A stretch of 64,000 bases of DNA from an uncultured Ruminococcus sp. Its GTDB lineage: Bacteria; Bacillota; Clostridia; Oscillospirales; Acutalibacteraceae. Of the stretch, positions 51,077 to 58,590 are shown in pieces. The stretch lies in NCBI GenBank assembly GCA_902794395.1, contig CADBHB010000005.1:124001-188000 (forward strand). Direction: 5' to 3'. The notes under the pieces are model-generated. The model had not been told where the DNA came from, searched no databases, and was given only the letters and a program-made list of their open reading frames with translations. The position numbers were made by a program, and so were the translations under genes. Position 1 is the first letter of the stretch. Every line of letters begins with the position of its first letter.

Positions 51077-52996
51077 ATGATAGCCTATAAATGTAAAATG
51101 TGCGGCGGCTCGCTGCAGATCGCTGAGGGTCAGACAACCGCGGTGTGCGAGTACTGCGGCAACACCCTGACCCTGCCTAAAGCCGGCAGCGCCGACAAAA
51201 CGACTCTGCTGGAGCGCGCCGACGACTACCGCCGCGCAAGCGACTTTGACAAGGCGGCGCAGCTTTACGAAAGGATACTTCTTGAGGACGCGGAGGACGC
51301 CGAGATATACTGGTCGCTCGTGCTGTGCACCTACGGCATTGAATATGTGCGCGATCCTCATTCGCGCCGCATCATGCCCACAATAAACCGCACCCGTCTA
51401 ACCTCCGTGCTGCTCGACCCCAACTACAAAAAAGCGCTGCAGCTTGCGGATGTGGAACAGCGCACGGTGTTTGAGCAAGAGGCGGCGGAGATAGACCGCA
51501 TACAAAAGAATATCATAGCCATTTCGCAAAAAGAGGAACCCTTTGATATTTTTCTCTGCTACAAGGAGACCGACGCGCAGGGACGGCGCACCATGGAAAG
51601 CGTGCTGGCGAATGAGATGTACCATCTGCTGACCAAGGAGGGCTACAAGGTATTTTTTGCGCGCATCACCCTGCAGGACAAGATCGGCTCGGCGTATGAG
51701 CCGTACATCTTCTCTGCGCTCAATTCCTCCAAGGTCATGGTCGTGGTGGGCACCTCCAAAGAAAACTTTGAAGCACCCTGGGTGCGCAACGAGTGGAGCC
51801 GCTTCCTCACCATGATAAAAAACGGCGAGGACAAGATCCTGATCCCCGCCTACCGCGATATGGATCCCTATGACCTGCCGCAGGAATTTGCCTATTTGCA
51901 GGCGCTCAACATGGGCAGTCTGGGCTTTATGCAGGACTTGATATACGGTATCAAAAGAATCATTCCCTTGGAAAAACAAACACCCGAAACGCCGCCCGAG
52001 GCAAAGCAAAAGGAACATACTTACAAGCAGGAGCCAAAGCCTGCCGAGCCGGTCAAAACCGCATCTGCCGCTGAGGATGTCCACGAAAACCGCGACAGGT
52101 CATTCGATGATCATCCGTCAGACACGTTGTATGACAGAGGAAAAAAACTGATGGTGTTTTCACTGATCCCTATTTCGCTGTATGTCCTCAGTTTTTTCAT
52201 CGGTGCCAACATGCATACCAACAACGCCTCCATAGGTCTGTGCTTCTTCTATTTTATAATATGTGCGGGCTTTTTGACCACAGCCGCTGTTACCGTGGGC
52301 ACACTGACCGCCTTGCTGCGCCACAAAGAAAACCCGCTGTTCCAAAAGCCGGAAGGCGTTAAAGCTCTTGCGAAAATAAAAGCTTCGGGGTTTTTGCTTA
52401 TATTGGCTAACGCGGGGTTCGGTGTAGCTCAGTTCTCAATGAATCTCTACACCTCAAATAAGTCGGTAAATGTTCATGTTGAAAACTTCTGGAAAATCCT
52501 GATCGGGATCTATTTCGCCATCGTCGTTGTGGCTATCGTTTTGTTTATCCAATACAAAAACAACATAAAAAAACAGTTATCTCCTCGGTTTGTCAGCGAT
52601 CCTCCGCGAGCTCACGTTGGCTTTATCTTTTTGATAACTGTCAATCTGGTGGATATTGCGACACTGTTCAAGCTGTCTATGAGCTATGAAAGTGCAACTA
52701 TCGACGGGGATCCATACGAATGGGTGAGCATGATCTCTTGGTCGTACAAAATGCAGTATTTAAACGATCAAACCGTTATATCAGGATGTTTGATCCTCGT
52801 TAATCTGCATGTATTGGTTGCCTGTGTTTTTGCCGCATGGAGCATTTATCGCTTTATTGTTTTGAAAAAGAAATACGGCAACGCTATGTCGGTCAAATCC
52901 GATAACAAACTACTCGGTGAAGCTTTCTACAGTAATTACAGTTTCCAAACGATAAAGAAAAACTTAGCGTCCAAGTACACTAAGAAGGATATATAA
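51077..52996 (+). CDS. Zinc-ribbon/TIR-domain membrane protein 2
   Basis: A 639-residue paralogue of the protein at 45631-47004. Residues 1-300 are closely similar: zinc ribbon Cys6, 9, 24, 27, a TPR-like segment, and a TIR domain from PFDIFLCYKETD with SKENFEAPWVRNEW, so Glu239 is again the predicted catalytic residue. The second half is different. After a charged linker (about 305-355) it has about seven transmembrane helices (LMVFSLIPISLYVLSFFIGA, FFYFIICAGFLTTAAVTVG, GFIFLITVNLVDIATLF and others). It would place the TIR domain on the inner face of the membrane. GCGAGGTAAAACA precedes the ATG. It ends just before repeat family B. Confidence 0.87.
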   Translation: MIAYKCKMCGGSLQIAEGQTTAVCEYCGNTLTLPKAGSADKTTLLERADDYRRASDFDKAAQLYERILLEDAEDAEIYWSLVLCTYGIEYVRDPHSRRIMPTINRTRLTSVLLDPNYKKALQLADVEQRTVFEQEAAEIDRIQKNIIAISQKEEPFDIFLCYKETDAQGRRTMESVLANEMYHLLTKEGYKVFFARITLQDKIGSAYEPYIFSALNSSKVMVVVGTSKENFEAPWVRNEWSRFLTMIKNGEDKILIPAYRDMDPYDLPQEFAYLQALNMGSLGFMQDLIYGIKRIIPLEKQTPETPPEAKQKEHTYKQEPKPAEPVKTASAAEDVHENRDRSFDDHPSDTLYDRGKKLMVFSLIPISLYVLSFFIGANMHTNNASIGLCFFYFIICAGFLTTAAVTVGTLTALLRHKENPLFQKPEGVKALAKIKASGFLLILANAGFGVAQFSMNLYTSNKSVNVHVENFWKILIGIYFAIVVVAIVLFIQYKNNIKKQLSPRFVSDPPRAHVGFIFLITVNLVDIATLFKLSMSYESATIDGDPYEWVSMISWSYKMQYLNDQTVISGCLILVNLHVLVACVFAAWSIYRFIVLKKKYGNAMSVKSDNKLLGEAFYSNYSFQTIKKNLASKYTKKDI

Positions 52997-53007
52997 GAAA
53001 AAAGCAC

Positions 53008-53310
53008 AACGGCGGGTCGAACCACTGAGGTTCGACCCGCCGTTGATCACGTTTTATAAAAGATGATAGTTCTCCATAGGCGGAGAAAGCGCCCACCGGC
53101 GCCCGCCGTTGATCACGTTTTATAAAAGATGATAGTTCTCCATAGGCGGAGAAAGCGCCCACCGGCGCCCGCCGTTGATGACGTTTTATAAAAGATGATA
53201 GTTCTCTATAGGCGGAGAAAGCGCCCACCGGCGCCCGCCGTTGATGACGTTTTATAAAAGATGAAAAAGTTTTTCATAGGCGGACTGACGCAACGCTCCG
53301 TTGCCGGTAC
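53008..53310. repeat. Repeat family B, copy 3 (tandem array)
   Basis: It begins with a perfect 16-bp stem, AACGGCGGGTCGAACC / GGTTCGACCCGCCGTT (53008-53023 and 53029-53044). Four units of about 66 bases follow, each CGCCGTTGATCACGTTTTAT, AAAAGATGATAGTTCTCC, ATAGGCGGAGAAAGCGCCC. It ends with GCAACGCTCCGTTGCCGG facing the ACT-domain gene's stop. The first stem could also terminate TIR-2 transcription, though no U-run follows. Confidence 0.9.
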
Positions 53311-53311
53311 A

Positions 53312-53740
53312 TCACATTGAGAGTACATCCTCGTCATTCAGGGACTTCAAGCCGTTTTCATCCATCAGCTTCTGTGCCTGCGGCACATCGTCCACGCGGA
53401 ACACCACGTAGGCTCCCAGCGCGTCGGAGGCGGTGAAGGCGTACATATACTCGATGTTGACGCCCGCCGCGGAGAGGATGTTTATCACCTTGTACAGCGC
53501 TCCGGGCTTGTCCGCCATTTTTACGGCGATAACATCGGTGGTGTTTACCACGGTGTCGTCGCTGAGCACCTCGCGGGTCTTGGCGTTGTCGGAGGTTATC
53601 ATGCGCAGGATGCCGAAATCCTTTGTGTCGGCAATACTCATGGCGCGGATGTTTATGTCGTTATCGGCAAGCGTTTTCACGGTTTCCACCAGCTTGCCCT
53701 GTTTGTTTTCCACAAAAACGGAAATCTGCTGAATTGCCAT
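53312..53740 (-). CDS. Tandem ACT-domain protein
   Basis: A 142-residue protein made of two ACT domains (residues 4-65, AIQQISVFVENKQGKLVETV; and 70-140, VIAVKMADKPGALYKVINIL). ACT pairs bind amino acids, and such small proteins are often found next to phenylacetate-CoA ligase and indolepyruvate oxidoreductase in anaerobes. AGGAGG precedes the ATG, 17 bases after the paaK stop, so it is the last gene of a unit. It may sense an aromatic or branched amino acid to tune the pathway. Confidence 0.93.
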   Translation of the reverse strand: MAIQQISVFVENKQGKLVETVKTLADNDINIRAMSIADTKDFGILRMITSDNAKTREVLSDDTVVNTTDVIAVKMADKPGALYKVINILSAAGVNIEYMYAFTASDALGAYVVFRVDDVPQAQKLMDENGLKSLNDEDVLSM

Positions 53741-53757
53741 AGCTGTTCCTCCTCTGC

Positions 53758-55065
53758 TTAATCGTGCAGCTTGCGGTGGTCGATCACGCGCACAGCCTTG
53801 CCCTCGCTGCGGGCAATAGTCTTAGGCGGCACCAAACGCACCTTGGGTCCGATGCCCAGCATAGTGCGCATCTCTTTTTCGAGCTTTCTCTCCTTTGCCT
53901 GGTTGACAGACACGATGTCGGAGAACTGCTCGGGAGCCATTTCTACCTTGATCTCGAAGGTGTCGGTGTTGTTGATGCGGTCTACCTCGATTTGATAGTT
54001 GGGGGTGTAGCCCTGCTTGAGCAGCACCGCCTCTATCTGGCTGGGGAAGACATTTACGCCGCGAATTATCATCATGTCGTCGCTTCTGCCCATCGGCTTT
54101 GTCATCTTTACGTGGGTTCTGCCGCAGGCGCACTTTTCGCGCGTGAGCACGCAGATGTCGCGCGTGCGGTATCTGAGCAGCGGGAATGCCTCTTTGTCCA
54201 GACTGGTGAACACCAGCTCGCCCTTGCTGCCATCGGGCAGCACCTCGCCCGTGTCGGGGTCGATGATCTCAACATAGAAGTGGTCCTCGTTGATGTGCAT
54301 GCCCTTTTGCTCCTCGCACTCAAAGGCGACGCCCGGACCGCTTATCTCGGTAAGCCCGTAGATGTCATACGCCTTGATGCCCAGGCTTTTTTCGATGCTG
54401 CGGCGCATTTCCTCTGTCCAGGGCTCGGCGCCGAAGATGCCCGCCTTGAGCTTGTTGTCCTCGGGCTTGTAGCCGTGCTCGGCGAGGGTCTCGCCGATAT
54501 AGGCGGCATAGGAAGGAGTGCAGCAGATGATAGTGGCGCCCAGATCCATCATAAACTGGATCTGACGCTCGGTGTTGCCAGACGACATGGGAAGCGTAAG
54601 GCAGCCGACCTTGTGAGAGCCGCCGTGAATGCCCGCACCGCCCGTAAACAGTCCGTAGCCGTAGGCTACCTGCAGCACGTCCTCGTCGGTACCGCCCGCC
54701 GCGACGATCGCTCTGGCGGTACACTCCTCCCACAGGTCAATGTCGTGCTGTGTGTAAAAGGCTACGACGCGCTTGCCGGTGGTGCCGGAGGTGGAATGGA
54801 TGCGCACGCAGTTTTTAAGGTCGGTGCCGAGCAGTCCGTAGGGATATGCCTCGCGCAGATCCGCCTTTGAAATAAAGGGCAGCTTGGGTATGTCCTCAAC
54901 TCCCTTGATGTCCTCGGGCTTTACTCCCTTTGCGTCCATCAGGTCACGGTAATACTTTACGTTGTCGTAAACGTGCTTTACCTGCTTTACGATTTTTTCA
55001 TTTTGGATCGCCAGTATCTCCTCGCGGGAGGCTGTTTCGATCTCAGGCTGAAAATACTTTCCCAT
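53758..55065 (-). CDS. paaK: Phenylacetate-CoA ligase family enzyme
   Basis: A 435-residue AMP-forming acyl-CoA ligase: IHSTSGTTGKRVVAFYTQHD (phosphate-binding loop, about residue 90), AYGYGLFTGGAGIHGGSHK, AYDIYGLTEISGPGVAFECE, GKGELVFTSLDKEAFPLLRY-like TRD, and ending with the C-terminal lysine region GKAVRVIDHRKL. It converts aryl acetates to CoA thioesters. Together with IorAB (arylpyruvate to aryl-acetyl-CoA) it can run in reverse to conserve energy as ATP. AAGGAG precedes the ATG. Confidence 0.94.
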   Translation of the reverse strand: MGKYFQPEIETASREEILAIQNEKIVKQVKHVYDNVKYYRDLMDAKGVKPEDIKGVEDIPKLPFISKADLREAYPYGLLGTDLKNCVRIHSTSGTTGKRVVAFYTQHDIDLWEECTARAIVAAGGTDEDVLQVAYGYGLFTGGAGIHGGSHKVGCLTLPMSSGNTERQIQFMMDLGATIICCTPSYAAYIGETLAEHGYKPEDNKLKAGIFGAEPWTEEMRRSIEKSLGIKAYDIYGLTEISGPGVAFECEEQKGMHINEDHFYVEIIDPDTGEVLPDGSKGELVFTSLDKEAFPLLRYRTRDICVLTREKCACGRTHVKMTKPMGRSDDMMIIRGVNVFPSQIEAVLLKQGYTPNYQIEVDRINNTDTFEIKVEMAPEQFSDIVSVNQAKERKLEKEMRTMLGIGPKVRLVPPKTIARSEGKAVRVIDHRKLHD

Positions 55066-55290
55066 GGCTTATCACTCCTTCTATAAAAAGTTGAGAGCGG
55101 AAAAGGAGCCGGGCAGCCGCGCCTTTGCGGCATTACCTTGCTCTTCCTCCTGCTCCAACCGTTTTTACTAATCAATTATACAAAAATACTGCGGGTCGCG
55201 TCAAGTACTTTTATGCAGAAAATTCAGCGCGTTAATGCTTTAAACCGATAAAGTAAAGTGTCGCTCACACAAAAGCACTCAGGCGGCTTA

Positions 55291-55863
55291 TCAGTAGTTA
55301 TATCCCAAATCGAACGCCTTGAGGTTTACGTCCACAAACTGCGGCTTGACCGATACCTTGATAGCCTCCGCCCACTTGTCGTAGGGGATGTCGAAATACT
55401 TGGCGAGCCTGCCCATGAGCACGATGTTGACGCTCTTGGGGTTGCCCGCCTCTACGGCAAGCGAAAGCGCGTCTAGCTCATCCACGAACACGCCCTTGGC
55501 TTTCAGCTCGTCGAGCACGCCCTCGGGGTACTGCGCCGCGCCCGTTATTACGGGCATGGGGTCGATCATCTGGGAATTGACGATGATCTTGCCGTCCTTT
55601 TTGAGGGTGTCGGCATAGCGCGCCGCCTCGATCTTCTCAAACGACACGATGAAGTCCGCCTCGCCCTTGGAGATAACGGGAGAATAGACCCTGTCGCCGA
55701 AGCGCACATAGGTGACGACGGAGCCGCCGCGCTGGCTCATGCCGTGAACTTCGCTCACCTTTACGTCATAGCCCTCCTGGGTAAGCAGCTTGCCGAGCAG
55801 CTTGCTAGCGAGCAGGCTTCCCTGACCGCCGACGCCGACGATCATTACATTCTTTGTTTCCAT
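55291..55863 (-). CDS. iorB: Indolepyruvate:ferredoxin oxidoreductase beta subunit
   Basis: A 190-residue gamma-type domain: VMIVGVGGQGSLLASKLLGK, VSEVHGMSQRGGSVVTYVRF, ADFIVSFEKIEAARYADTL, NIVLMGRLAKYF. Partner of IorA in oxidative decarboxylation of aryl pyruvates to aryl-acetyl-CoA with ferredoxin reduction. ATG 55863 starts one base after the iorA stop, with GGGGAG upstream. A 225-base spacer follows before paaK and contains a G+C-rich hairpin (near 55105-55135). Confidence 0.95.
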   Translation of the reverse strand: METKNVMIVGVGGQGSLLASKLLGKLLTQEGYDVKVSEVHGMSQRGGSVVTYVRFGDRVYSPVISKGEADFIVSFEKIEAARYADTLKKDGKIIVNSQMIDPMPVITGAAQYPEGVLDELKAKGVFVDELDALSLAVEAGNPKSVNIVLMGRLAKYFDIPYDKWAEAIKVSVKPQFVDVNLKAFDLGYNY

Positions 55864-55864
55864 C

Positions 55865-57601
55865 TTATCTCTCCCCTTTCTCAATAGCGCCGAGCTTGCA
55901 GAGCTGGGTGCAGACGTCGCAGCCGACGCACTGGGTAAAGTCGATGTGCGCCTTCTTGTTTTTCATGCTGATGGCGGGACAGCCGAGCTTCATGCACTGC
56001 TTGCAGCCCACGCACTTGTCCTCGTTTACCTTTACGGGCGGCTTAGCCTTTACATACTTGAGCAGCATGCAGGGTCTGCGCGAGATTATTACACTGGGCG
56101 CGTCCACGCTGAGCTCCTCGAGGATAGCTTCCTCGCACTGCTTGAGGTCGTAGGGGTCTACCACGCGCACACGCTCGATGCCGATGGACTTGCACAGCGC
56201 CTCGAGATTGACCGCCAATGCGGGGTCGCCCTTGATGTTGTAGCCGGTGGTGGGGTTCTGCTGATGGCCCGTCATGCCGGTGATGGAGTTGTCGAGGATG
56301 ATGACGGTGGAATTAGACGCGTTGTAGGCGATGTTGATGAGTCCCGTCACGCCCGAGTGCATGAAGGTGGAGTCGCCGATAACGCAGACGGTCTTGCTTT
56401 CGCTGTCCTTGCCGCCCGCCTTGTTGAAGCCGTGCAGTCCCGAAACGGAAGCGCCCATGCAGAGGGTGGAATCAAGCGCGAACAAGGGAGCCGCAGAGCC
56501 GAGGGTGTAGCAGCCGATGTCGCCCAGGCAGGTTATCTTATGCTTAGAAAGCGTGTAGAACAGACCGCGGTGCGGACAGCCCGCGCACATTACGGGCGGA
56601 CGCACGGGAACAGGCGTGTCGGCGCTGACGCTTTCGGGCTGAGGAAGTCCGAACGCCTCGCGGATGGTGGTCTGGTTGTATTCGCCGATGGGCGTGAACA
56701 TCTCCTTGCCGATGCAGGGGATCTTGAGCGCGTTGAGGTGCGCCTCGATGATGCCGTCAAGCTCCTCGATGACATAGAGCGTGTCCACCTTGGACGCGAA
56801 GTCCCTGATTATCTCAACGGGCAGAGGGTTGACGAGTCCGAGCTTGAGCACGGAAACGCTGTCGCCGAAAACCTCCTTGACATACTGGTAGCAGGTGCCG
56901 GAGCAGATTATGCCCTTTTCGGTGCCGCCGTACTCGACGCGGTTGAGCGGCGAGGTCTCGCCGTAAGCGGAGAGCTTGCGGGTGCGCTCCTCAACAAAGG
57001 GATGGCGGCGGATGGCGTTGGCAGGCGCCATTATGTATTTCTGCGGGTTCTTTTCATAGGCGGGAAGCGCGTGCTCCTCGCGGTCGCACAGCTCCACAGC
57101 GCCCTGCGAATGGGCTATGCGGGTGCACATCCTGATGATAACGGGCGTGTCAAATTCCTCCGAGATGGCGAACGCCGCCTTTACAAAGTCCTTAGCCTCG
57201 GCGGAATCCGCGGGCTCGAGCATAGGCACCTTGGCGGCGATGGCGTAGTGGCGGGAATCCTGCTCGTTTTGAGATGAGTGCATGGCGGGGTCGTCGGCGA
57301 CAAAGATCACCATGCCGCCGTTTACGCCCGTGTAAGACAGGGTGAACAGCGGGTCGGCGGCGACATTGAGTCCCACGTGCTTCATGGCGCAGGCGGAACG
57401 CGCTCCGCGCAGAGAAGCGCCGAAGGCGACCTCGGTGGCTACCTTTTCGTTGGGCGCCCACTCGCAGTAGATTTCGTCATACTTAGCGGCAAACTCGGTG
57501 ATCTCCGTTGAGGGGGTTCCCGGGTAGCTTGAAACGAGCGTAACGCCCGCCTCGTAAAGACCTCTGGCAATCGCTTCGTTGCCCAGCATTAGCTTTTTCA
57601 C
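55865..57601 (-). CDS. iorA: Indolepyruvate:ferredoxin oxidoreductase alpha subunit
   Basis: A 578-residue TPP enzyme: GNEAIARGLYEAGVTLVSSY then PGTPSTEI at the N-terminus, the TPP-binding GDIGCYTLGSAAPL and VIGDSTFMHSGVTGLI (about residues 355-410), and a C-terminal 2[4Fe-4S] ferredoxin domain (CVGCKQCMKLGCP and CVGCDVCTQLC). It is oxygen-sensitive and typical of anaerobic amino-acid fermentation. The ATG has a weak AAAG-type upstream site. First gene of the unit. Confidence 0.96.
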   Translation of the reverse strand: MKKLMLGNEAIARGLYEAGVTLVSSYPGTPSTEITEFAAKYDEIYCEWAPNEKVATEVAFGASLRGARSACAMKHVGLNVAADPLFTLSYTGVNGGMVIFVADDPAMHSSQNEQDSRHYAIAAKVPMLEPADSAEAKDFVKAAFAISEEFDTPVIIRMCTRIAHSQGAVELCDREEHALPAYEKNPQKYIMAPANAIRRHPFVEERTRKLSAYGETSPLNRVEYGGTEKGIICSGTCYQYVKEVFGDSVSVLKLGLVNPLPVEIIRDFASKVDTLYVIEELDGIIEAHLNALKIPCIGKEMFTPIGEYNQTTIREAFGLPQPESVSADTPVPVRPPVMCAGCPHRGLFYTLSKHKITCLGDIGCYTLGSAAPLFALDSTLCMGASVSGLHGFNKAGGKDSESKTVCVIGDSTFMHSGVTGLINIAYNASNSTVIILDNSITGMTGHQQNPTTGYNIKGDPALAVNLEALCKSIGIERVRVVDPYDLKQCEEAILEELSVDAPSVIISRRPCMLLKYVKAKPPVKVNEDKCVGCKQCMKLGCPAISMKNKKAHIDFTQCVGCDVCTQLCKLGAIEKGER

Positions 57602-57729
57602 TTTCTATGTCCTCCAAAACTATTATAATTCTGCATTTGCGGCGATACCGCGTGATACGGGTAAGCGGTTCGCACAGCCTTTTTTAATTGTAACACAAAT
57701 CCCCTGAAAAAACAATAGACAATCCTGTA

Positions 57730-58533
57730 CTATTGAGCGTGAAACAGGATTTTTTCGGCGTTGCGGTGAAAAATCTTCTCCTCGGCGTCCTCGCCCAGTC
57801 CGAGACCGCGAAGTATACGCACATACTCCTTCTGGCTGTACCAGGGGGAATCCGACGCGAACAGGACGCGGTCGGCGCCGTGGCGCAGGATTATTTCGCG
57901 GCACTTTTCGGGCGAGCCGCTGAGCACCGCGGCGGTGTCCATATAGACAGGCGCGCCCGCGAGCTTTTGAAGTGCCTCGTCGTGCATTTCAAAGCCGCCC
58001 AAATGCGCCAGGATAAGCTTGTCCTCCGCCAAGCCTTTTAATTCTTTTAAGACATTAAGAACCATATCGGGCGTGCAGTGGACATGGTCGCGGAAGGCGG
58101 GGTCAACGCCCGCGTGAGTTATTACGTAAAGCCCGCGCTCAAACGCGCCGCGCATGATGCGCAGATAGCGCGGGTCGTCAAAGTCCGTGCCCTGATAGTC
58201 GGGGTGGAACTTTATTCCGAAAAGTCCGCTGTCCTTTATATAGTCGAGCATCTCATCCGCGCACTCGCTGTCGGGATGTACGCTGCCCGCGAAAAAAACG
58301 TTGTTTTTCCCGTTGTTCTCGGCGGATACGCGGTTGATGGTGCGCTCCTGACGGGGGTTTGTAACAATGGGCAGCACGACGCTGCGGTCTACGCCGCTGT
58401 CGCGCATACTGTTTATCAGCGACTTCATTGTGCCCTCGCAAAAAGCCGTTATCCTGCCCTTCTCGGAAAGGTAGGCGATAGTCCTTTCGGCGATAGCGTC
58501 GGGAAAAGTATGGGTATGAAAATCAATTATCAT
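57730..58533 (-). CDS. Metal-dependent amidohydrolase (PF04909-type)
   Basis: A 267-residue TIM-barrel hydrolase: MIIDFHTHTFPDAIAERTIA (metal-binding HxH, residues 6-8), GIKFHPDYQ, VITHAGVD, LILAHLGGFEMHDEAL and VLFASDSPWYSQ with the metal-ligand Asp. Family members include decarboxylases and amidohydrolases; the substrate cannot be told from sequence. The start has no strong ribosome site (AAAATATG). It follows dnaE in the same orientation, 57 bases downstream. Confidence 0.9.
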   Translation of the reverse strand: MIIDFHTHTFPDAIAERTIAYLSEKGRITAFCEGTMKSLINSMRDSGVDRSVVLPIVTNPRQERTINRVSAENNGKNNVFFAGSVHPDSECADEMLDYIKDSGLFGIKFHPDYQGTDFDDPRYLRIMRGAFERGLYVITHAGVDPAFRDHVHCTPDMVLNVLKELKGLAEDKLILAHLGGFEMHDEALQKLAGAPVYMDTAAVLSGSPEKCREIILRHGADRVLFASDSPWYSQKEYVRILRGLGLGEDAEEKIFHRNAEKILFHAQ

Positions 58534-58590
58534 ATTTTAAAAACCTTCAAACTAAGAATCAATTAACAGTTAACGAATAACAACTAAAAC

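Noticed and set aside
52980..53228. An 82-codon frame through the family B array encoding a 22-residue repeat
   Set aside because: The unit length (66 bp) is a multiple of three, which keeps any frame open. There is no ribosome site and no domain.
55066..55290. A T-box or riboswitch in the iorB-paaK spacer
   Set aside because: There is a G+C-rich hairpin, but no T-box sequence (such as the conserved TGGN box followed by a terminator) could be identified.
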